Of a DNA stretch of 64,000 nucleotides, positions 47,172 through 57,014 are shown piece by piece. Both the position numbers and the translations under genes were made by a program. Below the pieces are notes generated by a model. It ran no database searches. It saw nothing but the letters and a program-made list of their open reading frames with translations, and was not told the DNA's origin. How positions within the stretch are numbered: position 1 is the stretch's first letter; the number at the start of each line of letters is the position of its first letter. The stretch covers positions 3,596,001-3,660,000 of the forward strand of contig JAHEWK010000001.1 in NCBI GenBank assembly GCA_020740775.1, written 5' to 3'. This DNA comes from Ilyonectria destructans (Eukaryota > Ascomycota > Sordariomycetes > Hypocreales > Nectriaceae).

Positions 47172-48476
47172 GACGACGACGCCGGGTCGGACCGTGAGTG
47201 TGCGATTGCCCGCGCGGGTGCTGGTCCAAGTCTTGTCACGGGTCTTCAGGTCCTGGACGATAAGCATGAGCGCATTGAACAGGATTAAGAGGAAGAGGAG
47301 CAGCCAAAGTCGATTCCAATGGCCGCGGTGCTGGCTGGATAAACGACGTGGTGTTGTGGGATGTTGTGGGAGTGGAGTTGGGGGAGGGAGCAGACTGAAG
47401 CGGAGTGGGAGACCGTGAGGCGTTCCTTACCTGTTGGGAGATGAGACGAGAAAAGCGACCCGAGGTTTTAGTAGAGGTTAGAGGCAAGTTGGAGGAGCCG
47501 TGGGACAGAGGCAGGTATCGGGGCGAGGATGATGCTGGACGACGCTGTAGGTCATAGGTACGTTAGCGCGAATCTGGTTAGTGCAGTTGGCCACCCTTGG
47601 TTCGGCGAGACACCTAAAACCGCATTGGCGAATCAGTGTGATGTCCGCTGGAACGTGCGCCGCGTTGCTATGAGGCCGGAGAACAGCTGTAGCTCGCCTG
47701 TGAGTTTGCTGCAGGGGCGCTACCGGGGGCCGACGATGGATCGCAGAGCTGTGACGGGGCCACTATGGGGGCGCTATCGTGGACCCTGTCCCAACCTGCG
47801 TCGTAACTTTTCCAGTGGACGACCCACTGTCTGCTTAGTGGCCGTCCTTACCGTGCGTTCTGCAACCCAGCCTAAACTGTCTCCCTGGGAATGGGCGTAG
47901 ACCCACCAGTCGCGGAGGGAGACCAGGACACGCGCCAGAGACGAGCCCACTGTTTGTCACTGCCTGTCCACTGTTTCCCACTGCTTCACCACGGCTGCGT
48001 CCACTAAATGGCAGGCCCCGTTCGCTCACTGGGGCACACGACACCGAGACCTCACCTGGATCAACTGCTTCAGATGGGGCTCTCCATTCTAGACACCGAG
48101 CGGATGTCAGGGCGGGGCGTGGCCATTCTCGGGCGCACCTGTACGTTTTTTTCTTCTTTTTCTCACAACCACTGAGCCGACCCTCTGGAATTCTGTCTCA
48201 AACCCTAGCCCCGGCGCGGTCCCTCGACGGCACCGATATCGACAACCCAGTGCAACTAAGATCAGTGGTCGGACGACCTATTACCTTTGTTAGATTCCTT
48301 GTGTCTATTTTGTGTCCTTTTACCCTGCCCTACCATATAAAGCAAAGCCACAGCTCGAAGCTCCCACCACCCCCGAGCAAGGGCAGCTCTGCCCCTCCAA
48401 AACACCCCCGCGCTCCGTCGCATTTGCCCCTCCCCACCACCGGCCGGCCACCGAGCTACCGGGATATTCCACCACC
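47172..48476. promoter_or_regulatory. Divergent region VTC4 / RMT2
   Basis: About 1.3 kb between diverging genes. I saw no CACGTG (Pho4-type) box. A loose cluster of CACTG-containing words occurs around 47946-47997, spaced about 12 bp. No gene is supported; the open frame at 47529-47900 looks random. Confidence 0.5.
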
Positions 48477-49817
48477 ATGGCCGCCATTGACGACTCCATG
48501 CCCACGCGCATCTCCTCCGATTGCCCGGACGACACGCGCCAGATCCTCTTCCACGCCTGGGGTCACGACCGCGACGGCCTCAAGGCCCTCCTGCGCACCC
48601 AAGGCAAGGCCAATGCCCAGGACCCCAAGACGGGCGAGACTCCGCTCCACGCCGCCATCCGAGGTTGCGGCCTCGCGTCCCCCGACGACGACGACGGCGA
48701 GGAGGATGGATGTGTTGAGGAGGCGCGTGCGGTGATCCAGGACTTGTTCTTGTTCGGCGCCATCTGGAACGATGTCGATAGCAACAATGAGACTCCTGGG
48801 TGCGTTGCCCTCCGTCTGGGACGCAAGTCTCTCTACAATCTATGTGTTGATGCCGGCGTCCGCGCAGAGCTCCTGTTCGCCATCATGGGCGACTATGAAG
48901 AGCTGTCCTCGGGCGAGGAGGATGGCGACGAAGACATGGAGCAGGACGCGGCCGAGGACACTGCCAACGCGGAGTCAGGTGCAGACGACGTTGCCGTCGT
49001 CATAGACGAACCCAAGTTCGTCCCGCCAGATACCAACGAGAAGACCGTCACAAGCGAAGAGTATCTCAAGTCCAAATTGACTTACGACGACGCCAAACTC
49101 GTCGACTCTGACCTCAATGGTGTCATGATGGCTTGGGAGACAGACATTATGCGCCGCTCCGTCGCCGCCATGATCCCCGACTCCGCCCCTGGCAAGCGCG
49201 TCCTCAACATCGGCTTCGGTATGGGCATCATTGATGGTATGCTAGCCGACCTGAAGCCTGCGCGTCACCACATTATCGAAGCTCATCCCTCTGTCCTGGA
49301 GCACCTTTCCCAGCCGGACTCCAAGTTTGGACCCGAGTGGGAGAAGAGCGGCGGCCCCGAGGAGGGCGCCTTCAAGGTGCACAAGGGCAAGTGGCAGGAC
49401 GTTTTGCCTCAGCTCCTAGCGGATGGCGAGGTCTACGACGCCATCTACTTTGATACCTTTGGTGAGGACTACTCGCAGCTGCGCATGTTCTTCACTGAGT
49501 ATGTCGTCGGCGTCATGGACGAAGCGGGACGGTTCAGCTTTTTCAACGGGCTTGGTGCCGACAGGAAGATCTGCTACGATGTCTACACCAAGGTGGTTGA
49601 GATGCAATGCGCCGATGCTGGTCTAGATGTCGAATGGGAGGAGAGTGATGTCGATATGGCTGGGCTAGACCAGGCCGGCAAGGGAGAGTGGGAAGGCGTG
49701 CGGAGGCGGTATTGGACGCTCGACAGTGAGACACCCTCGTACCTCCCTTTTATGATGACCGTTCTGACACTTGATTTCACAGAGTACCGATTACCAATTT
49801 GCTCCTTCATGGGCTAG
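48477..49817 (+). CDS. RMT2: Protein arginine N-methyltransferase 2 (delta-position, Rmt2)
   Basis: The CDS starts at ATG 48477 in an ACCACCATGG context. I predict exons 48477-49725 and 49783-49817 (427 residues). The 57-nt intron is stop-free and in frame (GTGAGA, CTGAC branch, CACAG), so an unspliced reading is also open. The N-terminal part has an ankyrin-like region (DPKTGETPLHAAIRG; NNETPGCVALRLGRKSL) and an acidic linker. The methyltransferase half shows VLNIGFGMGIIDG (AdoMet loop), HHIIEAHPSVLEHL and YDAIYFDTFGEDYSQL. Rmt2 methylates the delta nitrogen of arginine, with ribosomal protein L12 as the known yeast substrate. The C-terminus after splicing reads YRLPICSFMG. Confidence 0.93.
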   Translation: MAAIDDSMPTRISSDCPDDTRQILFHAWGHDRDGLKALLRTQGKANAQDPKTGETPLHAAIRGCGLASPDDDDGEEDGCVEEARAVIQDLFLFGAIWNDVDSNNETPGCVALRLGRKSLYNLCVDAGVRAELLFAIMGDYEELSSGEEDGDEDMEQDAAEDTANAESGADDVAVVIDEPKFVPPDTNEKTVTSEEYLKSKLTYDDAKLVDSDLNGVMMAWETDIMRRSVAAMIPDSAPGKRVLNIGFGMGIIDGMLADLKPARHHIIEAHPSVLEHLSQPDSKFGPEWEKSGGPEEGAFKVHKGKWQDVLPQLLADGEVYDAIYFDTFGEDYSQLRMFFTEYVVGVMDEAGRFSFFNGLGADRKICYDVYTKVVEMQCADAGLDVEWEESDVDMAGLDQAGKGEWEGVRRRYWTLDSETPSYLPFMMTVLTLDFTEYRLPICSFMG

Positions 49818-49979
49818 AGGTGCATCAACACGATTTTTTGGGGTCTCATCTAACACCCTCGTTTGGTAGTCGAAAGCAACCGCATCTTCTCGCTCCAACT
49901 TGCTCCTTTCTATCACCTTTTTTTTCTTCCCTATTACCTCGCGATTGCCACCCCCATCTATATAAGTCGGACTGTGCCC
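49818..49979. other. Convergent 3' flanks RMT2 / hexokinase
   Basis: A 162-bp, pyrimidine-rich gap between converging genes. Confidence 0.6.
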
Positions 49980-52251
49980 TTATTTGTAGTTCTCGGGGTG
50001 CAGGATACCAGCGAGGTTGCCCTCCTTGATCCGCTTGAGGGTCAGGGCGGCAATCAGCGCAGCGCCAACACCGCTACCATCTTCGGCGGGAAGAACCTCG
50101 ACGGGGTCCTCCGCTCTACGGTTCTTCTTCTCGGGCCAGTCGAGGATCTCCCGCAGGGCCTGGGCACCCCGCTCCTTGAAGTTAGGGTATTTGTTAAACA
50201 CGGAGCCGTCAGCACCCGCGTGGCAAGTCTCGTAGCCCTTCTTCTTGCAGATGGCAGCCACACCGCAGGCCGAAAGGCGAGCAGCACGGGTTCCAATGAG
50301 CTCCGCAAGGCGACGAACGAGTTCCAGCTCAGGGCGTGTGCAAGTCAAGTTGAGCTTTCGCGAGAACAGGTCGTGAGTCTCCTGCAAGTTCTCAAAGGGG
50401 TCCCTTATGATTGATTAGCCAGCTTCATAGAGTCACGTTCGGGGCACTTACTCCTCAACGAAGGACAGGAAGGATGCGTCCAGGGAGTAAGCCTTGCGGA
50501 GGGCAGACACGTCCTGGCCCTCAAAGATGTGAATCTCCTTGTTATCGTGAAGGTCAAGGATGACCAATCGGAAGATCTCGCCAAGGTAGAGACCAGCAAT
50601 CATCTTCTCAAATGCCTGCTGACCAGGACGAGGGGAGTCCCGGTCGATGGTAACATCGTAGGCCGTTCGAGGGAGGACCTTGTGCTCGTTGTCGAAGGCA
50701 CCCCATTCGCAGTTGATGGCCATGGGGAGATCGGGAGGGAGGTTAAGATGAGCAATCTTGGGGATCGAGCCACAGTTCTCCATGTAGGCGGCGTTGCAGC
50801 CGGTGCCAAAAATGCAACCCATCCTCATGCTGGGATCAGTATAAGCAGACGCAATCAAGGTGCCAGTGGTATCGTTGATCAAAGCTGCCAGCTTGATGGG
50901 CACACCCTATTGAAGTTGAGTGATGTGCTTTCCAAGGGGGGAATCGCCCTGACTTACCCGTCGGGCCAGAGCTTCTTCAAACATAGGGACCACGTTTTCG
51001 CCCTCAATGCCATCAATGTCGAAGCCCTTGGTCCATCGCTGAAGAATACCCTCGTCGATGTAGTTCTGGGTTGCGGGGTAGGAGAAGGTGAAACCAAGAG
51101 GAAGTTGGGGGATGTTGGTGCAGTCTCCGTGATGAGTCTCGATGAACTGGTACAGACAATCGGCAATATAGTCCCACAGCTCCTCGGAAGTTGCCGACTT
51201 GAGCTCTTCAGGCATACGGTACTTGGATTGGATGATGTCGAACTCGGACTTTTCGTCAGTGAGAGTGATCTCACAAACTCGCAGGTTGGTGCCTCCCATG
51301 TCGAGTGCCAGGTACGTTCCCGTCTCGTATCCGTCGGGGTAGGACATGACCCAGGTGGGGTTCATTGGCTAGATATTGGTAAGATATTGGTAAGTCTCAT
51401 ATAACAAGCCATAGAATAATGCGCAGTTCAACTCACGATACTTCCACCCTCCACGGTCAGACCTGTTCAGAAACGTCAGTTATGCCAAGTCCAGTGAAAT
51501 ATAGCAAGGTCGTATACCTTTGGCGAGTTCCGACACGAAGTGGTCGGTAATCTGCTTGAGCTTTTCGGGGGAAACGGTGAAGAGGGTCTCCAGCTTGTGG
51601 ATTTCGGCGACGAGGTCCTTGGGGACATCCGCCATGGAGCCTGCCATAGTGAAATGTCAGTATCAAGCGTGTATTTGGATGGTTTAAAGAAGTCGGCGAA
51701 GTGCAGAAAATAATGTTTATAGTAGTCGAGTAGGGCTTAGGGAGCAGCCAACTCCAAGGTCTCGGAGGAGATTGATAGTGTAACGTTCGAAATGGAAGCA
51801 GAAGCGAAGGCCAATGGCACCAAGGGCCTTTGCAACGTTTCTCGAAATGCTCTCCTGGCTCGGAAGTCACGGTGACACGGTCCGACAAGGTGAGGACGAG
51901 GGCAATCGACTCGCCAAGGCCGAGAGCACCTTTGGCTAGAGGTACTCGAGATATGGACCATGGCGCCATTGAACAATGGTCTCCAACATAGGCGGCAGTG
52001 GAAATTCAAGGCTCCATCACATGCTTATCACGAAGCCAGCCCAAGACACCAGGATTGGGCATGACGATGTCTCTGCGCGCGCGTCTCCGCGGCGATGCCA
52101 GCGAGCCGTGGTGGTGGGTGCCATGACGCTTCTCCAGAAAGCTCACGGCTTGTGCGACAGGGAATCCAACATTTCAAGAACACATAGGAGCATGGGTGCA
52201 GCTAAACGTACCCTTTCGGGAGGGGGGACGACGCGGTCCGAGGCCGACCAT
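49980..52251 (-). CDS. HXK1: Hexokinase
   Basis: Six exons: 52251-52212, 51640-51518, 51462-51437, 51368-50958, 50906-50452 and 50403-49980, giving 492 residues. The 13-codon first exon (MVGLGPRRPPSRK) sits 571 nt upstream of exon 2 and matches the N-terminus of hypocrealean hexokinases as I remember it; exon 3 is only 26 nt. Motifs are LALDMGGTNLRVCEI (phosphate 1), LGFTFSYPATQ, LINDTTGTLIA with catalytic Asp212, GCIFGTGCNAAYME, and the C-terminal adenosine region with HAGADGSVFNKYPNF and GSGVGAALIAAL. It phosphorylates glucose and fructose, and fungal orthologues can also signal in carbon repression. A second ATG in exon 2 (SMADVPKD) could start a slightly shorter protein. Confidence 0.95.
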
Positions 52252-52262
52252 TTTGTTGGAGT

Positions 52263-52282
52263 TTTGGCGGGGTTTGGCGGGG
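52263..52282. promoter_or_regulatory. Tandem TTTGGCGGGG, CreA-like sites next to the hexokinase start
   Basis: Two exact head-to-tail copies of the 10-mer TTTGGCGGGG lie 12-31 bp before the hexokinase ATG. Each contains GCGGGG, which fits the CreA/Mig1 consensus SYGGRG. The position suggests the 5' leader rather than a distal promoter, so a role in repression is only a possibility. Confidence 0.45.
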
Positions 52283-53310
52283 TAATGCTTTCTTGGAGCT
52301 GTCGGTGGACAGGGCGAGGGATGTGTCGGAGTAGTGATGAAGACACTCGGGCAGGAAGCAATTGGACAAAGAGACAGCTCAGTGAGATGCGAAGAAACGA
52401 GTTCAAAAGGGAGAAGGAGGGAGGGTTTTAAGGGATGTTGGGCGGCGAGTGGGCAGCGGGCGAGTAAGGTGAGTCGAGGTGAACGGCCAAGACAGGTGTT
52501 GAGTGGGAGGTCAGGGCGGCCAGGGGACGTAATAAGGGAGGTAAGGGAGCCGGTCAGGACGGCAAGACAACAGGTACCTCATCATCGCACCAGTAGCGGC
52601 TCACGGATATGGTACCTCGCATCCATCTCGCCTCCCACATCCCACACTCGCCACGCTCCACGCCCTGCTTTGCTTTCCTGGCCTCTTCATGTCGGCACTC
52701 TGCTGGGGGCGTTTCCCCGGAGGTCGGCCAAGCTCTATACTATAGCTGCCAGTGTCCAATTGCAAACCCCCGTGTGCCCCCAAGTTACCCATTTGCGCCC
52801 ATCTAGCCCCCCCGCGGCATGCATGGATGGAGAGGTCTCCTCGGGCTGCATGTGCTGTTGTCGCCTCCCTTCGTGGGCGTCTCCAGTTCTCAGCTACGTA
52901 ATCCGTTTATCTGACCGCTTGCTCGTTGTACGAGACTAGATTAAACAACAAAAAGTGCAAGCTGCCTGGCATGCATCCACATGGGTCCAGGGTGATAAGC
53001 TCTTCGGCGAGAGGTACCGACCGGTGGCTTTTTTCTTTCTCCAACTGGTGGACAGTCTAGTGGTAGCTCAGGTCTGGTAGGGTATGTCCTTGACGAAACA
53101 CCTCCCATGTAGAACACGAAGTATCACCAGGCTCAAAGTCCCAGGCCAGCAAACAGAAAGGGTGAAACACACCGTACACCGACAGTCGATTCCCTTCCTC
53201 GTGCGCATTTGCTGGGGCGGGGGTTGGTTGTCGAGCTTCGTGGTGACATGATGTGAGGTTTGGAAGCCCCCTTGTGACCTCGATCCCTTGGCTTGGTGTT
53301 CGTGGGGGCA

Positions 53311-53332
53311 GGGTACTTGACGTCAAGTACCC
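53311..53332. promoter_or_regulatory. Perfect 22-bp palindrome centred on a CRE (TGACGTCA)
   Basis: The left arm GGGTACTTGAC is followed at once by its exact reverse complement. The central eight bases are the full cAMP-response element TGACGTCA, bound by ATF/CREB-type bZIPs. It is 332 bp upstream of the OST1 start and about 1.06 kb upstream of hexokinase. Confidence 0.75.
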
Positions 53333-53664
53333 CTCCACAGAGGTCCTCCAACAAACAGAGTAGCTCCGAGACGGACCTCAAAGCTGTTGAGCTCAGCTTT
53401 TTAGTGCCCGGAGCCCGGGGCTACTATGTGCCGGCCGCGCACGTACCTGGTACCTTCGCCTGCGCTCTCATTGGCTGGGAGCTACCCTGCAGCTCTGGCT
53501 GACGTGCGAATGGGCAACGTATGCTTTTCGGAGCTGTCTCAGGAGGACTCGTTGCGAATCGAGAACTCGCGGCGTCTTGCGACAGACTTTAATCTCCCAC
53601 GAACCCTCTCCTTCCAATCCGGGTCCGCTCAATCGATGAGCGCGTCCCCTTCACATTCGCCAAC

Positions 53665-55229
53665 ATGAAGCCGTACTCGATTACAACGGCGCTCCTCGGC
53701 TTCCTGTCGACGGCCCTCGCCAGCGCCACGACCGAGACACAGTCGTCCAAGGCCAACTTGCCTGCCGACTTCAAGCCTCCCCAGGTTTTCAAGAACGCCA
53801 ACCTCGTTCACGTCATCTCGCTAGAGAAGAACTACGTCAAGGAGCAGATTAATGTTCTCGTTCAGAATATCGCGTCTGAGCCCCAGGACGAATACTATCT
53901 GCCCTTCACTGCCGACCAGCTGGCTCGCGTCGGAGGCTTCGAGGTTAAGGACCGCAAGGACGCAGACGCTGGGCCGTTTGCCGTTGAGCCTGTTGAATAC
54001 GATGCTCTGAAGTAAGTATGTCGATCCGGCGCGTCTCAACCTTGCTGACTCTTTGTCTCCTTAGCAATGTTCAGTACTATCGCATTCGATTCCCCACTCC
54101 CCTCAAGCCTGGCAACCAGCAAACCCTCGGCATCTCCTTCTACTACCTGAAGGCGTACACTCCCCTACCTGCATCCGTCCCTCAGGATGAGCTGCAGTTC
54201 CTTGTCTACGACTTTTCCATTTACGCCCCATCGGCCTACCTCACCGTGAAGCAGAAGACGGAGGTCAAGTCCTCGTCTTCTGCTATCCCAGGATACACCA
54301 AGATCAAGGAGTTCCCCACCAAGCAGGGCGCCAAGTTGACGTACGGTCCCTTTGAGGAGCAGCCCGCTGGCGCCGTCTCCCCCGCCCAGGTCCGATTCGA
54401 GTACGAGAAGCCCGTTACCCACGTTGCCGTGTTGAACCGCGACATCGAGGTGAGCCATTGGGGCGGCAACGTTGCCTTCGAGGAGAGGTACGAGCTGTAC
54501 CATCGAGGCGCCAACCTGTCTAAGCCTTTCAACCGAGTCAAGTGGGTTCAGGCTGCTTTTTACAGCCCTCCCACCCATGCTCTGAAGGAGCTCCGTGTTC
54601 CGCTCCAGGTTGGCAGTGTGGACGCTTACTTCGTCGATACCATCGGCAACGTGTCGACCTCTAAATTCAGAAGCAACAAGCGAGAGGCCGTCCTCGAGCT
54701 CAAACCTCGCTACCCTTTGTTCGGCGGCTGGAAGTACCCCTTCACCATCGGATGGAACTCGGATGCTGCCAACTTTTTGCGCAAGACTGCCACCGGAGGC
54801 TTTGTTCTTAAGGTTCCTTTCCTTGAGGGACCCAAGCAGGTCGAGGGTGTTGAGTACCAGCAGATCAATGTCAAGGTCCTCCTGCCCGAGGGTGCCGAGT
54901 AAGTCTCCATCAAATGGTCTCTGTTGAAGCGTATCTAACCATGACTTAGGAACGTCAAGTTCTTCACCACCGTCCCTGAGTCGTCCATTGCATCCACGTC
55001 AGTCGGTGTCTCCAAGACTTACCTTGACACTGTTGGACGCACTAGTGTCAGCATTACTGCCCGAAACCTTGTAGACGAGTTCCGGGACCGCGATCTCATC
55101 ATCTCGTACGATGCGCCGCTGATGAGCGTTCTGCGCAAGCCCATCGTCATTTTCGCCAGCATCATGTCCCTCTACGCTACGACCTGGGTTATCGGAAAGG
55201 TTCAGGTGGGATTTCAGCCGAGGAAGTAG
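53665..55229 (+). CDS. OST1: Oligosaccharyltransferase subunit Ost1 (ribophorin I)
   Basis: Exons are 53665-54011, 54065-54898 and 54950-55229, giving 486 residues. A signal peptide is evident (MKPYSITTALLGFLSTALAS). The lumenal ribophorin I domain includes FKNANLVHVISLEKNYVKEQ, FYYLKAYTPLP, IEVSHWGGNVAFEERYEL and PLFGGWKYPFTIGWN. A single C-terminal membrane segment (IVIFASIMSLYATTWVIG) precedes a short cytosolic tail. The protein is a core subunit of the ER complex that transfers glycans to Asn of nascent proteins. Each intron interrupts what would be an immediate TAA if not removed, supporting the junctions. Confidence 0.96.
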
Positions 55230-55839
55230 GGACATTTCCTCAGCGTTTATTTGAATGAATAAGCGGGAGCAGCGTGGGAATGTTGTAAAAATGTAACATA
55301 GAAGGGTTTTCTCTCAAATTGATTTTGGCACCACAGTAATGATCAATCCCTTGGTGTTTGTCCATGTTCAGAGTCCCGTGTCAATTGAGGATGACAGTGC
55401 ACGGGAAAACCTCGGATCCAGTGCTTCTGTCCAATTCACTTTCAACCCTGCGCCTCAGCCTCAAGAAATGACGGCACTGGGCTGGTCTTCTGCATTTGGT
55501 GGGTGGAGTTGGTGGCGGCGAGGCACGCCGCCATTGTCATCCTGGTTCAAGGTACCCTCCCTGCTTGCATGTTGGGGGACATGGTGACCTAGGAAACTGG
55601 GCAGGAGACCATGTGAAGCCCTCAGCCCCGTATAAGATGATGAGGTATCCCCCAAGTGTCCTTTACAGTTCCCTCCCCTTGTTTCTCGTCACTCTGTATC
55701 TGCATCTAGCTTTTATTAAAGACTGCGTCGCAACTCAACGATCGATCGCTCCATCCAAGCCATCAAATCCACCGTCTTTCCAACCTTACAACTCTCAACC
55801 TCAAATATCCAACCACTTTACTCGCTCCCTCTCGCAAAC
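55230..55839. other. OST1 3' flank and promoter of the histidine-rich ORF
   Basis: A 610-bp gap. A GTATAAG near 55630 and TTTTATTAAAG near 55711 lie upstream of the small gene and could be TATA-like elements. The last 100 bp is C/A-rich, like a fungal 5' leader. Confidence 0.45.
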
Positions 55840-56046
55840 ATGTGTTTCGGCGCCGAGCCCAAGACCAAGTACTACTACCATGAGGAAATCATCCCCGCAC
55901 GGCGTTACCACCACCACGGGCACCATCACCATTCCCACTCCCACTCCCCGCGCGCCAGCTACACCAGCGTCACCCGGCGGTCATACCACAGCCAGAGCCC
56001 CAGAGCGAGCTACCCTCGTGTCCATGAAGACAGGCGATATGTTTAG
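55840..56046 (+). CDS. Small histidine-rich protein, 68 residues, unknown function
   Basis: An ATG at 55840 (context AAACATG) opens a 68-residue frame. It starts MCFGAEPKTKYYYHEE, has a histidine cluster near residues 23-33 (12 His in total, including HHH and HHHH) and two copies of SPRASY. It is basic, with no signal peptide or membrane segment. His clusters can bind Zn, Ni or Cu; this is inference. Support for its being real: a leader-like upstream sequence, an ATG-started ORF filling a 1.8-kb gap, and a resemblance to small MCFG-starting proteins I recall from related fungi (not verified). I assign no function. Confidence 0.55.
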   Translation: MCFGAEPKTKYYYHEEIIPARRYHHHGHHHHSHSHSPRASYTSVTRRSYHSQSPRASYPRVHEDRRYV

Positions 56047-57014
56047 ACAGCGACACCAGCGCACGGTCCGGACGAGGCGGGATACGGAGGCTTTGTTACA
56101 ATTTACCGGGCACAAGTGATTTGGGGGGCTTTTTACATTTTCAACATGGACACTATAATTAGGAGGGCGGATTCATGTTTTCTCGGGCAGGGCGTTCAGA
56201 AGTCAGCGGGGGACAGCTGTCACGCAAGATAGATTTTCAAGCAATGTACACAACACGCACACATCACAAAGTACCTTTTTTTTTTTTTTGGGCCAGTAAC
56301 TCCGTCCCAACACGTAGAACATATTATGAAGATCGGGCCACGAACGGCACAACCCGTCATTTTCGTCATCCCACTCGGTGACATGGTGGTGTTCAAGTCC
56401 CCAGACAAAAAGCCTGTTGCCACATCTAGCGGCGGGACCGCGGGGTCCCGCATCAGCAGGGCTAAATGTGTATGACATCACTGCGCATTCCGTCACCATC
56501 ATTGCCGCGCCTCCGAACCCAAGATGGTCTGGATGTTTATGATACCGGAAGCAGGGAAGGAGATCGTGCACGTCAGCTCGATTTGACGCATCCACCTTTA
56601 ACCTCTATTAAAGCCAGCTTACCCCTGCGCGCGGGGCTGGGCGTCCCTATCACCATTACCTTGTCATTGCAACCTTACAACGTCAATACTGTAAGAAGCT
56701 TCCTCAAACTAATTAAAGGATTCCCCGTTCCAGATCCCTGCCGATCTATTCGCCAATTGTAAGTAGCCGCCTGTCTTGGTTCAAATGCAGCTCGTGTATT
56801 TTGCGTCTTTCCTTCTGCGTCAGGGGACATCAGAGCCGCGGTCCTTCTTGCAGCACTGACGCTGACGTCGAGGAAAGGGCACTCCACTCGGACCTCAGCT
56901 ATTAGGGTGCGCTTCAACGCTTCCGACGCCGACATGTAAGTCCATCCTCACCTTGTCCGTCAACTCTTCTTCCCGAATACCTGTATCCTTGAAAACTCCG
57001 ACTCCACAACCGCC
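56047..57014. promoter_or_regulatory. Interval before the Pil1-family gene
   Basis: A 968-bp gap with a T-run near 56277-56290, an 8-bp-arm inverted repeat at 56432-56451 and a half-CRE (TGACGTCG) near 56869. No gene is supported; the minus-strand frame at 56203-56595 is not convincing. Confidence 0.5.
56432..56451. repeat. Perfect inverted repeat, 8-bp arms, 4-nt loop
   Basis: GCGGGACC is followed after GCGG by GGTCCCGC, giving a GC-rich hairpin or a dyad-symmetric binding site between the histidine-rich gene and the Pil1-family gene. Confidence 0.8.

Larger units (their letters stand above)
52252..53664. promoter_or_regulatory. Divergent region hexokinase / OST1
   Basis: A 1.4-kb region with the two features listed separately (tandem GCGGGG element at the hexokinase end, CRE palindrome nearer OST1). 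No gene is supported in it. Confidence 0.6.

Noticed and set aside
45612..47288. 558-codon plus-strand open frame
   Set aside because: It lies antisense over VTC4, whose three exons rebuild a complete SPX/VTC protein. The antisense product is Leu/Asp/Val-rich shadow sequence with no domain.
56203..56595. 130-codon minus-strand frame before the Pil1-family gene
   Set aside because: It includes the translation of a T-run as poly-Lys, has no motif, and overlaps the GC-rich dyad.
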